Source: Kibdelosporangium aridum
Lineage (GTDB): Bacteria; Actinomycetota; Actinomycetes; Mycobacteriales; Pseudonocardiaceae
NCBI RefSeq assembly: GCF_900176515.1
Contig: NZ_FWXV01000001.1
Span: forward strand, 1,832,699 to 1,896,698
Direction of reading: 5' to 3'
DNA: 64,000 bases
Shown here: piece after piece, positions 55,873-63,852 of the stretch
Position numbering within the stretch: position 1 is the stretch's first letter
How the letters are laid out: each line of letters begins with the position of its first letter
Made by a program: the position numbers and the translations under genes
The notes under the pieces: generated by a model
Seen by the model: only the letters and a program-made list of their open reading frames with translations
The model's database searches: none
What the model was told of the DNA's origin: nothing

Positions 55873-58220
55873 CAGGTTCCCCTCAGTTCGATCAGGTCCG
55901 CCAGCTCGGCGTCGGACAGTTCGGTCAGCGCGGCTTCGCCTTGGCCGAGTACGGTGTCGGCGAGTTTCTTCTTCTCCCGCAGCATCTCGGCGATCCGGTC
56001 CTCCAGGGTGCCTTCGGCGATCAGCCGGTGGACCTGGACCGGGCGGGTCTGGCCGATCCGGTAGGCCCGGTCGGTCGCCTGGTCTTCCACGGCGGGGTTC
56101 CACCAGCGGTCGTAGTGCACGACGTGGTCGGCGCGGGTGAGGTTGAGCCCGGTGCCCGCGGCCTTGAGTGACAGCAGGAACACGGGCGCCTCGCCGTTCT
56201 GGAAGCGCCGGACCATCTCCTCGCGCACGGCCACGGGTGTGCCGCCGTGCAGCAGTTGTGTGGTGACGCCGAGGTCGCGTAGGTGGCGTTCCAGCAGCCG
56301 TGCCATGGTCACGTACTGGGTGAACACGAGCACGGATCCATCTTCGGCGAGGATGGTGCCGACGAGTTCGTCGAGCAGCTCGAGCTTGCCCGACCGCCCA
56401 GCCAGCTCGGTTTTCGGCTCTTTGAGGAACTGCGCGGGGTGGTTGCAGATCTGCTTGAGCCCGGTGAGCAGCTTCATGATCAGGCCACGGCGGGCGATCC
56501 CGCTGCTGGCTTTGATCTGCGCCATGACTTCGTCGACCAGTGCCTGGTAGAGGCCGGCTTGTTCGCGGGTGAGCGCGACCGGCCGGTCGGTCTCGGTCTT
56601 GGGCGGCAGTTCCGGTGCGATGCCGGGGTCGGATTTGCGGCGCCGCAACAGGAAGGGCCGCACCAGTGGAGCCAGGCCGGTGGGGTTGCCGTCCCAGCGG
56701 GCGCGAAATGCCGTGAGCGGCCCGAGCAGGCCGGGTGTGGTCCAGTCGAGGATGGCCCAGAGTTCGGAGAGGTTGTTCTCCACGGGTGTACCGGTGAGCG
56801 CGACCCGGGCCGAGGACGGGATGGTGCGCAGTGCTTTGGCGGTGCCGGATCCGGGGTTCTTGACGTGTTGTGCCTCGTCGGCCACCAGCAGGTCCCAGTC
56901 CTGCTGGGCGAGTGTTTCGGCGTCGACGCGCATGGTGCCGTAGGTGGTGAGCACGAACCCGCTGTCGAGGCCATCGAGCGACCGGGCGGTGCCGTGGAAG
57001 CGCCGGACCGGGGTGCCTGGCGCGAATTTGGTGATCTCTCGTTCCCAGTTGCCCAGCAGCGACGCCGGGCAGACCACCAGTGTGGGTTTCGAGCCGCGGC
57101 GCAGGTGCAGCGCGATCAGGGTGATCGTCTTGCCCAGGCCCATGTCGTCGGCCAGGCAGCCGCCGAGTCCGAGGGAGGTCATCCGGTCGAGCCACCGCAG
57201 GCCGCGCAGTTGGTAGTCGCGCAGTGTCGCCGCCAGCGCGGCCGGTTGACGCACGTCGTCGTCAAAACCGGCGTCCGGGTCGGATATGCGTTGCCGTAGC
57301 GATTCCAGCCAGCCGGTGGCGACGGCGGGTACGTACTGGCCGTCGACCTCGGTCGATCCGGTCAGCGCGGCACCGAGCGCTTCGATGGTCGGCAACGGTT
57401 TCAGTGTGCGGTCACGGGCCTTGCGCGCCAGCGCGGGATCGACGAGCAGCCATTGGTCGCGCAGTCGGACAAGCGGCCGGTGCGCTTCGGCGAGGACCTC
57501 GATCTCGGCGTCCGACAGGGCCTGTCCGGCGAGCGTGACCTGCCAGTTCAGGTCGACCTCGCCGCCCGGTCCGCCACTGATCACCGCGCGGGCGGCCAAC
57601 GAGCGGGCGAGCTCGCTGGGCCACAGCACATCGACGCCCGCGTCGTCCAGGCGCTGGATGGCGCCGCCCAGCAACTCCCCCATTTCCTGATCGCCCAGGA
57701 TCAGCTCACCGGGCTCGGTGTCGTCGAGGAACCGTTCCAGCACGGGCCAGGCGACCGCCGCGCGGCGCACGGCGAGCATCGTCGCGGCGGTCCAGTCGCC
57801 GGGAAACTCCAGGCTGGCCCGGAATTCCGCGGTGTCGAAGTCGACCGTGAGACGCAGCGCGACGCGCACGGTGGCATCCAGCGAGCCCCGGGGCATCTGC
57901 TGCGGTTCCCAGGCGGCGAACGCCTGGCCGCCCAGGACGAGGGGCGCGGCCGGGGTGCGCGGCAGCGTGTCGGCGACAGCGTTGGTGAACTCGTCGGTGT
58001 CGCCGTCGATCTTCCAGATGTCATATCCGGCCGGCGAGATCGCGGGCACGATCTTGCCCGCCGCGACCAGGCGCAGCGCCTGCCGGGCTCGTGGTCCCCA
58101 GTGTTCGTCGTGCAGCACGGTGGGCAGTGCGGCGCCGACCGGGACTCGGACGGCGCCGTCCGAGTCCCGGAAGACGAACTGGCTCGCCCGTGGCGGGTCG
58201 GCCGGTTCGAATTCGATCAA
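55869..58220 (-). CDS. SNF2-family DEAD/DEAH helicase
   Basis: This 783-residue protein has a 340-residue N-terminal region (DUF-type, ending near VRLRDQWLLVDP) and a complete SNF2 ATPase core: Walker A ADDMGLGKT, DEAQH box, and the C-terminal motif VI QATDRAYRIGQTRPVQV. The TTG start at 58220 overlaps the permease stop (TTGA), with a ggagg ribosome-binding site 8 bases before it. It would move along or remodel DNA. It is coupled to the downstream SWIM protein and, unusually, to an upstream ABC exporter. Confidence 0.92.
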   Translation of the reverse strand: MIEFEPADPPRASQFVFRDSDGAVRVPVGAALPTVLHDEHWGPRARQALRLVAAGKIVPAISPAGYDIWKIDGDTDEFTNAVADTLPRTPAAPLVLGGQAFAAWEPQQMPRGSLDATVRVALRLTVDFDTAEFRASLEFPGDWTAATMLAVRRAAVAWPVLERFLDDTEPGELILGDQEMGELLGGAIQRLDDAGVDVLWPSELARSLAARAVISGGPGGEVDLNWQVTLAGQALSDAEIEVLAEAHRPLVRLRDQWLLVDPALARKARDRTLKPLPTIEALGAALTGSTEVDGQYVPAVATGWLESLRQRISDPDAGFDDDVRQPAALAATLRDYQLRGLRWLDRMTSLGLGGCLADDMGLGKTITLIALHLRRGSKPTLVVCPASLLGNWEREITKFAPGTPVRRFHGTARSLDGLDSGFVLTTYGTMRVDAETLAQQDWDLLVADEAQHVKNPGSGTAKALRTIPSSARVALTGTPVENNLSELWAILDWTTPGLLGPLTAFRARWDGNPTGLAPLVRPFLLRRRKSDPGIAPELPPKTETDRPVALTREQAGLYQALVDEVMAQIKASSGIARRGLIMKLLTGLKQICNHPAQFLKEPKTELAGRSGKLELLDELVGTILAEDGSVLVFTQYVTMARLLERHLRDLGVTTQLLHGGTPVAVREEMVRRFQNGEAPVFLLSLKAAGTGLNLTRADHVVHYDRWWNPAVEDQATDRAYRIGQTRPVQVHRLIAEGTLEDRIAEMLREKKKLADTVLGQGEAALTELSDAELADLIELRGTW

Positions 58221-58999
58221 CGGCTCAACCTCCGGTAGCGCCGTACAGCCAGTGGGAAGAAGATCGCGATCAGGGCCAGCGGCCAGACCGCCGCCATCAG
58301 TATGGCGTTCTGGGTGATCCACGAGTCGCTGACGATGCCGGGGTTGCCGAACAGGTCCCGGATCGCGGTGACGGTCGAGGACAGCGGGTTCCATTCGGCC
58401 ATGGCGCCCAGCCAGCTCGGCATGGTGCTCGGCGGGATGAACGCGCTGGAGAGGAACCCGATCGGGAACTCCATGGTCTGCATGGCGGTGACCATGGCCT
58501 GGTTGCTCGCCATCAGGCCGCAGAAGATGCCGACCCAGATGAACGCGAACCGCAGCAGCATCAGCAGCGCGATGGCCAGTACGGTGTCGCCCACGCTGCC
58601 GTTGCTCTGCCAGCCCATCGCCAGGCCGCAGAGGATCAGCACGGTCAGCAGCAGCACCGAGTCGATCATGTCGGCGATGCTGCGGCCCAGCAGCACGGCC
58701 GCCGGGGACATCGGCATGGAGCGGAACCGGTCGGTCACGCCCTTGCTGATGTCCTGCGCGATGGCGGTCATCGTGGAGCCGATACCGAAGAGCATGTTCA
58801 TCGCGAACATGCCGGGCATCAGGAATTCCTTGTAGTCCCCGCCGCCGGGCACGATCATCGCGCCGCCGAGCAGGTAGCCGAAGATCAACGCGATCAGCAC
58901 CGTGAACGCGAGCCCGAACAGCACCGATCCGGGTTCACGCACCCAGTGGATCAGCTCCCGCCGGGTGATCGTCCAGCCGTCGGCCAGTGCCCATCTCAT
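58217..58999 (-). CDS. ABC-2 permease (DrrB-like)
   Basis: This 260-residue membrane protein has six hydrophobic segments and the DrrB/ABC-2 layout (WVREPGSVLFGLAFTVLIAL, then ISKGVTDRFRSMPMS). With the ATPase it would form a daunorubicin-type drug or lipid exporter. Its ATG overlaps the ATPase stop by 4 bases and its stop overlaps the helicase start by 4 bases. Confidence 0.9.
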   Translation of the reverse strand: MRWALADGWTITRRELIHWVREPGSVLFGLAFTVLIALIFGYLLGGAMIVPGGGDYKEFLMPGMFAMNMLFGIGSTMTAIAQDISKGVTDRFRSMPMSPAAVLLGRSIADMIDSVLLLTVLILCGLAMGWQSNGSVGDTVLAIALLMLLRFAFIWVGIFCGLMASNQAMVTAMQTMEFPIGFLSSAFIPPSTMPSWLGAMAEWNPLSSTVTAIRDLFGNPGIVSDSWITQNAILMAAVWPLALIAIFFPLAVRRYRRLSR

Positions 59000-59946
59000 G
59001 CTGCCTCCCCCTTGGCGGTCAACGACAGGAAGACCTCGTCGAGGGTCGGCCGGCGCAGCGCGATGTCCTCGATGTCGATCTCGGCGGTTTTCAGCGTCTG
59101 TGCCACGTCGACCAGTGCGGTGACCCGGTCGGTGACCTGGACGCTGACGTGGCGGGTGTCCTGGTTGATCTCGGCGTGCGTGCCCGCGACCTTGCCGATC
59201 AGTTCGGCGGCTCTGGGCAGTTCGGTCGTGGAGCGCACCACGACGTCGATGCGGTCGCCGCCCAGGGTGGTCTTGAGCTCGTCCGGGGTGCCCTCGGCGA
59301 TCACGCTGCCGTGGTTGATCACCGAGATGCGGTCGGCCAGCTGGTCGGCTTCGTCCAGGTACTGGGTGGTCAGCAGGACCGAGGTGCCCGCGGCGACCAT
59401 GTCGCGCACCGACTGCCAGACCTCGCTGCGGCTGCGGGGATCCAGACCGGTGGTGGGTTCGTCGAGGAACAGCACCCGCGGCGCGAGGATCATGCTGGCT
59501 GCGATGTCCAGCCGCCTGCGCATCCCGCCGGAGTACGTCTTAGCCGGCCGGGTGGCCGCGTCGGTCAGGCCGAAGTGCTCGAGCAGTTCGTCCGCCCGCT
59601 TGCGGGCCGTGGCCGGCGTGAGGTGGAACAGCCTGCCGAACATCTCCAGGTTCTGCCGCCCGGACAGGATCTCGTCCACCGCGGCGTGCTGGCCGACCAG
59701 GCCGATCCGCCGCTTGGCCTCCTTGGCTTGCCGGGCCACGTCCATGCCCGCGACCTGCGCGCGGCCCTCGTCGAACTGCAACAGGGTGGCCAGGATGCGG
59801 ACCGCGGTGGTCTTCCCGGCGCCGTTGGGCCCTAGCAGCCCGCAGACCGTGCCCTCCGCCACGGTCAGGTCGAACCCGTTCAGGGCGTAGTGGTCGCCGT
59901 ACCGCTTGCGCAGCCCCTCAGCGACGACCGCCAGTTTTTCGGCCAT
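58996..59946 (-). CDS. ABC transporter ATPase (DrrA-like)
   Basis: This 316-residue ATPase has Walker A GPNGAGKTT (residues about 39-47), signature YSGGMRRRLD, Walker B VLFLDEPTTGLDP, and a DrrA-type C-terminal regulatory tail (about 70 residues). ATG 59946 is preferred: on the minus strand TAGTAT overlaps the ATG at 59964 as a likely -10 box, so the longer form could not be translated from that promoter. It starts a chain of four overlapping genes and is likely controlled by the PadR protein. Confidence 0.9.
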   Translation of the reverse strand: MAEKLAVVAEGLRKRYGDHYALNGFDLTVAEGTVCGLLGPNGAGKTTAVRILATLLQFDEGRAQVAGMDVARQAKEAKRRIGLVGQHAAVDEILSGRQNLEMFGRLFHLTPATARKRADELLEHFGLTDAATRPAKTYSGGMRRRLDIAASMILAPRVLFLDEPTTGLDPRSRSEVWQSVRDMVAAGTSVLLTTQYLDEADQLADRISVINHGSVIAEGTPDELKTTLGGDRIDVVVRSTTELPRAAELIGKVAGTHAEINQDTRHVSVQVTDRVTALVDVAQTLKTAEIDIEDIALRRPTLDEVFLSLTAKGEAA

Positions 59947-60239
59947 TCGAGTACCCCACTCCATACTAAAACTTGAATGCCGGGCGTGGAGTATGCATCA
60001 CTTCGTCCGAACTATGCAAATTTGAGTCCTCAGTGCTGAACTTTCACCGATCGCCTGGCCGAAAAGTCGGCCACGTGGCCGAAACCGCAGGTCATCCGCC
60101 GTGCGCGTGTCCACCTTTGCGGCACCACGAGATGCACATTCCCGCACCATGAGTGCGCACTGCAGCGCGACCTAGGGGCATCTCACGGTGCCGCAGTGGT
60201 CGACACGGTGTGCTCGAATGGTGGACACGCCGGGTGAGG
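59947..60239. promoter_or_regulatory. Intergenic region between PadR and ABC operon
   Basis: This 293-base gap contains a candidate minus-strand -10 box (TAGTAT, about 59963-59968) and an imperfect inverted pair ACTCCA/TGGAGT around 59958-59992, plus two related tracts (AGTATGCA and ACTATGCA). These are possible PadR sites. The remainder (about 60030-60239) shows nothing I can assign. Confidence 0.35.
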
Positions 60240-60818
60240 TCAGGCGTCTTTGAGGTCGTGCCAGCTGCCGGGTTTGCCGGGCGAATCAGGCTCGCCCGCC
60301 ATGGCGTATCTGCCTTCTTCCAGGCGGGTCAGCAGGCCCTGGGTCCACTCGACGCTGGATTCCGCGGAGTGGCCCCACAGCGTGTACAGCTCCCAGACGT
60401 GCTCAGGTCCCTGGGACTTGCGCAGCTGCACCTGGGCGTCGTCGCGCTGTGCCTCCAGCGCGGCGAGGCGTTCGCGCAGCAGCATGATCGCGTCCTGGCG
60501 GGTCAGCGCGGGCAGCAACGCCAGGCCGGCGCCGAGCATGTCCGGGCGGTGCTCGGGGCGCCGGATGGCGTTGCGCAGCAGCTTCTGGAACTCCAGTTCG
60601 CCGCGTTCGGTCAGCTCGTACTCGGTACGGGTGGCCAGGAAGTCCTCGATCAGCGAGCCGCTTTTGGTCAGCTGCTTGAGCGCGTGGTAGATCGAGCCCC
60701 ATTTGACGTTGGCCCATTGGTCGGCGCCCCAGGCCAGCAGGTCATTGCCGATCAGGTAACCGTGAGCGCGCCCGTATCCGCGCACCACCCCGAGCACCAG
60801 CAGCCGTGTCGCCGACAT
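60240..60818 (-). CDS. PadR-family transcriptional regulator
   Basis: This 192-residue regulator has the PadR winged helix (RLLVLGVVRGYGRAHGYLIGN and KWGSIYHALKQLTKSGSL, EYELTERG) and a helical C-terminal dimerisation domain of the PadR-s2 type. It precedes the DrrAB-like exporter in the same direction by about 290 bases, and PadR proteins usually regulate adjacent drug exporters. It is divergent from the SRPBCC gene. Confidence 0.9.
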   Translation of the reverse strand: MSATRLLVLGVVRGYGRAHGYLIGNDLLAWGADQWANVKWGSIYHALKQLTKSGSLIEDFLATRTEYELTERGELEFQKLLRNAIRRPEHRPDMLGAGLALLPALTRQDAIMLLRERLAALEAQRDDAQVQLRKSQGPEHVWELYTLWGHSAESSVEWTQGLLTRLEEGRYAMAGEPDSPGKPGSWHDLKDA

Positions 60819-60887
60819 GACTCGTCAGCCTAAATCAGAGCTCCGCGGCGGCGCGCCCGGGCAAGATCACCACCCGCTATGTCGGTG

Positions 60888-60923
60888 TTGACTTATATAA
60901 GTGACGCCTGTAGCTTTCGCGCC
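60888..60923 (+). promoter_or_regulatory. Leaderless promoter with palindromic operator
   Basis: TTGACT (60888-60893), a 17-base spacer and TAGCTT (60911-60916) lie 7 bases before ATG 60924, giving a transcript that starts at the start codon. The spacer contains the perfect 12-base palindrome ACTTATATAAGT (60891-60902), a good repressor site, probably for the divergent PadR protein. Confidence 0.75.
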
Positions 60924-61556
60924 ATGGTCGACGTAATCCACCAGATCAACGCTGTTCGCCGGACGCTGGGCACGCGCACGCTGGAAGCCGGTGAAGCCAG
61001 GGTGCTCACCATCAGCCAGGCCTACGACACCGATCTCGAGGACCTGTGGGACGCGTGCACGAGCATCGAGCGCATCCCCCGCTGGTTCCTGCCGATCACC
61101 GGGGAGGTGCAGCTCGGCGGGCGGTACCAGTTGGAAGGCAACGCGGGCGGTGTGGTCGAACGCTGCGACCCGCCGACGAGCTTCGCGGCCACCTGGGAGA
61201 TGAACGGCCAGGTGTCGTGGATCGAGGTACGGCTGTCGTCCGACCCGGACGGCAAGTCCCGCTTCGAACTCGAGCACGTCGCGCACGTCGACGACGACAT
61301 GTGGGCGCAGTTCGGGCCGGGCGCGGTCGGCATCGGCTGGGACTCGATGGTGCTGGGACTCGCGCTGCACCTCGCGTCCGACGCGTCGGTTCCGCCAGAG
61401 AAGGGGATGGAGTGGCTGGCCTCGCCGGAGGGCAAGCAGTTCATCCAGGCGAGCAGCAAGCAGTGGGCTGACGCCAGCATCGCCGCGGGGACGCCCGAAG
61501 AGGACGCGCGGGCCGCTCAGGAAACGGTCAGCAAGCTCTACATGGGTGAGGAATAG
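60924..61556 (+). CDS. SRPBCC (AHSA1/START-fold) protein
   Basis: This 210-residue protein has the START-like fold of the AHSA1 group (AYDTDLEDLWDACTSIERIPRWFLPITG, shown here only in part: TSIERIPRWFLPITG, then GGRYQLEGNAGG and WEMNGQVSWIEVRL). The hydrophobic pocket probably binds a small lipid-like ligand. In other genomes such genes follow ArsR regulators; here it faces PadR. ATG 60924 matches the leaderless promoter. Confidence 0.85.
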   Translation: MVDVIHQINAVRRTLGTRTLEAGEARVLTISQAYDTDLEDLWDACTSIERIPRWFLPITGEVQLGGRYQLEGNAGGVVERCDPPTSFAATWEMNGQVSWIEVRLSSDPDGKSRFELEHVAHVDDDMWAQFGPGAVGIGWDSMVLGLALHLASDASVPPEKGMEWLASPEGKQFIQASSKQWADASIAAGTPEEDARAAQETVSKLYMGEE

Positions 61557-61564
61557 CAAGGAGC

Positions 61565-61598
61565 GTTGTGGGGTCGCCGGATCCGGCGACCCCACAAC
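61565..61598. terminator. Bidirectional terminator (34-base perfect palindrome)
   Basis: A 17-base arm centred on GGATCC (61579-61584) reads the same on both strands without mismatch, with flanking GTTG/CAAC. It lies between the convergent SRPBCC and chitinase genes and would stop transcription in both directions. Confidence 0.88.
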
Positions 61599-61626
61599 AC
61601 GGTGTCGCTTACAACACGGTGTCGCT
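61594..61626. repeat. Tandem 16-base direct repeat
   Basis: acaacacggtgtcgct occurs twice (61594-61609 and 61611-61626) with one spacer base. Each copy holds the small palindrome acaccgtgt-like core acacggtgt. The second copy overlaps the chitinase stop codon, and the first overlaps the end of the terminator palindrome. Confidence 0.8.
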
Positions 61627-62920
61627 AGCGGCGCAGGCCGCTGGCCAGTGCCTTGGACAACTCGCCCTCGGGCGTGTCGCCGTCCAGCGACCAGATCATC
61701 GCGCCGCCGAGCCTGCGGTCACGGATGAACTGGGCCTTGCGCTTGATCTCGGTGGGGTCGTCGAAGGTCCAGAACGTGGTGCCGTTGAACAGCCAGGCGT
61801 GCCCGGCCTTCGCGTCGCGGTAGAGCTTGAACCCGTTCTGGCCCACGAGGTTCTTGAGCACCCGGTAGTCGTCGGCGCCTGGCTCGTAGGTGGCCGGGGC
61901 CGGGCCGGTCGACTGCTGGAACAGCCCGTTGTTCTGGTTGGTCACGCCGGTCCAGCCGCGCCCGTAGTACGGCACGCCGAGCACGATCTTGCTGCGTGGC
62001 GCGCCGCGCTCGAGGTAGGCGTCGACGACGATCTCACTGCTGTCCTGCGGCGAGGTCGGATCGCCCTCGGGTGCGCGGATGGCCGACTGCTGGTTGGTGA
62101 TCTGCTCCCACGTGCCGTGGTAGTCGTAGCCCTGCACGGTGGCGAAGGTCAGCAGCTTGAAGATCGTGTCCACCTCGTAGCCACGGTCGAGCGCGCCGCG
62201 GTTGGCCGGCAGGAACGCGGTGAGGTCGTAGATCTTGCGGTCGGCGAAGCCCAGCTTGAGCAGCTGGAGCCGGTACTCGAACAGCAGCTTGGTGAAGTTC
62301 TGCTTGTCCTCGGGGCGTACGACGTTGCCCGGGGCGCCGTCGGTGGACGGCCACTCCCAGTCCAGGTCGACGCCGTCGAACACGCCTTTGGCCGCGCCCG
62401 CGGGCGCGCCGGGCAAGTCACCCTTGAGCCACATGTCGATGCAGGACTTCACGTGCGCGGCACGTGATTGCGGGGTGAGCGCGGCGTTGGAGAAGTACTT
62501 CGACCCGGTCCAGCCGCCGATCGAGATGTACGCGCGCAGCTTCGGGAACTTGGCCTTGAGCTGCTTGATCTGGTTGAGATTGCCCATCAGGGCCTGGCCG
62601 GCCTCGTCGGCCTTGCCGTTGACGGCCTGCTCGGCTGGGAACGGCCGCTGGTAGTCCGCCCATGCGTCGGAGCTGACGCATTTGCCTTGCTCGTCCAGGA
62701 AACTGAAGGCGTAGTTCAGGTGGGTGAGCTTGGCCGCACTGCCGTTGTCGACCAGGTATTTGATCGGGATGTTGCGGTCGTAGATGCTCCACTGCGTGTA
62801 GTACCCGACGGTGCGGACACCACTGCCATAGTCATGGGCCTGCGCCGGGGATACGGCGACCGATAACCCAATGGATAAGGCACCGGCCAGAATCGCGGCG
62901 CCCCATCTCGTCCTCGACAT
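61625..62920 (-). CDS. Secreted GH18 chitinase
   Basis: This 431-residue protein has a Sec signal peptide (cleavage after AQA near residue 28) and a GH18 barrel: SIGGW near 133 and the catalytic DxxDxDxE as FDGVDLDWEWP at 181-191 with Glu189. There is no carbohydrate-binding or fibronectin module. It hydrolyses chitin to GlcNAc oligomers by substrate-assisted catalysis. Two DasR-type boxes lie upstream, linking it to the GlcNAc regulon. Confidence 0.95.
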   Translation of the reverse strand: MSRTRWGAAILAGALSIGLSVAVSPAQAHDYGSGVRTVGYYTQWSIYDRNIPIKYLVDNGSAAKLTHLNYAFSFLDEQGKCVSSDAWADYQRPFPAEQAVNGKADEAGQALMGNLNQIKQLKAKFPKLRAYISIGGWTGSKYFSNAALTPQSRAAHVKSCIDMWLKGDLPGAPAGAAKGVFDGVDLDWEWPSTDGAPGNVVRPEDKQNFTKLLFEYRLQLLKLGFADRKIYDLTAFLPANRGALDRGYEVDTIFKLLTFATVQGYDYHGTWEQITNQQSAIRAPEGDPTSPQDSSEIVVDAYLERGAPRSKIVLGVPYYGRGWTGVTNQNNGLFQQSTGPAPATYEPGADDYRVLKNLVGQNGFKLYRDAKAGHAWLFNGTTFWTFDDPTEIKRKAQFIRDRRLGGAMIWSLDGDTPEGELSKALASGLRR

Positions 62921-62951
62921 GGTTCTCCTCGCGCTTGCAGCGGCGACGGTA

Positions 62952-62988
62952 TGGTTCAGACCACGTTAGAGTGAGGTCTAGACCACAG
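62952..62988 (-). promoter_or_regulatory. Two DasR-responsive (dre-like) boxes
   Basis: On the minus strand CTGTGGTCTAGACCTC (62973-62988) and TGGTCTGAACCA (62952-62963) both match the dre pattern TGGTCTAGACCA, spaced about 23 bases apart. Streptomyces chitinase promoters carry similar direct repeats. They lie 32-68 bases before the chitinase start. A DasR homologue is not in the window. Confidence 0.82.
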
Positions 62989-63144
62989 CTACGTCCGAAC
63001 GGCGCAACCAGGGGTTACGCCGTGGATGGGTGAATTGCACGGACAACGTACCGACGTAGATCATTGTCACGCGCCGGATTGGCGCGATTTCGCCGAGTCA
63101 GGCATCGCCTGGCATACCGAACGCGGCGGACAGTTCACCGGCCA

Positions 63145-63768
63145 TCACGCGCGCATCGCGGCGTCGAGTTGGTCGGCAGTCAACGGCGGTTCGTCGATCG
63201 GGTGCGCCGCGCCGGTGCGCAGGCCGTCGAGCAGGAACGCGAGGTGACGCCGCCAGGCGGTGGGCGCGGTGTCCTGGGTCGCGGCGACGATACGGGCGTT
63301 GGCCCAGGTCAGCATGACCAGGTCGGCGAAGGTGAAGTCGGGCCGCAGGCTGCCCGCGCGCTGGGCGCGTTCGATGACCTGACTGGCTTTGTCCAGGCCG
63401 TTGCCGCAGGCCTCGGCCACGGCGGTGGCGTCAGGGAAGCGGCGGGTGATCAGGTCGGTCAGGCCACGGTCGGCGGCCTGCAGCTCGCAGAGCTTCGTCA
63501 CGAACAGCACGAACCCGTCCCACGGGTCCTCACAGGCCAGCGCCTGGTCGCCGAAGAGCAGGCTGTTGGCGACCCGGTCGGGGAAGACCGCGTCGAACAG
63601 CGCCGCGCGCGACGGGAACCGGTTGTAGAGCGTGCCGATGCTCACGCCGGCCTGCCGGGCGATCTCCTCGAGCGGCGCTTCGATGCCGCGCTCGGCGAAG
63701 ACCACGGCCGCGGCCGCGATCAGTTTGTCGCGGTTGTGCTGGGCGTCTCGGCGCAGCGGCTTGCTCAC
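63145..63768 (-). CDS. TetR-family regulator
   Basis: This 207-residue repressor has the helix-turn-helix ERGIEAPLEEIARQAGVSIG followed by TLYNRFPSRAALFDAVF, and a C-terminal domain of the TetR_C_36-like kind. It is divergent from the short-chain dehydrogenase across a nested inverted repeat and probably represses it. Confidence 0.9.
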   Translation of the reverse strand: MSKPLRRDAQHNRDKLIAAAAVVFAERGIEAPLEEIARQAGVSIGTLYNRFPSRAALFDAVFPDRVANSLLFGDQALACEDPWDGFVLFVTKLCELQAADRGLTDLITRRFPDATAVAEACGNGLDKASQVIERAQRAGSLRPDFTFADLVMLTWANARIVAATQDTAPTAWRRHLAFLLDGLRTGAAHPIDEPPLTADQLDAAMRA

Positions 63769-63782
63769 ATGCCCATCCTACG

Positions 63783-63832
63783 AACTTGAGGTAACCCTCA
63801 TGTTCTGCTTAAGTTGAGAACATCCTCAAGTT
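63783..63832. promoter_or_regulatory. Nested inverted repeat, TetR operator
   Basis: Outer arms AACTTGAGG (63783-63791) and CCTCAAGTT (63824-63832), and inner arms TGTTCT (63801-63806) and AGAACA (63817-63822), are both perfect. A plus-strand promoter TTGAGG-17 bases-TTAAGT (63786-63791, 63809-63814) lies inside, so binding would shut off the dehydrogenase gene. Confidence 0.7.
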
Positions 63833-63852
63833 ACTGGGTGGAAGGATGGCGG

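Noticed and set aside
58091..59890. 599-codon plus-strand open frame over the ABC genes
   Set aside because: Antisense to DrrA/DrrB-like genes that carry complete motifs; low-complexity translation.
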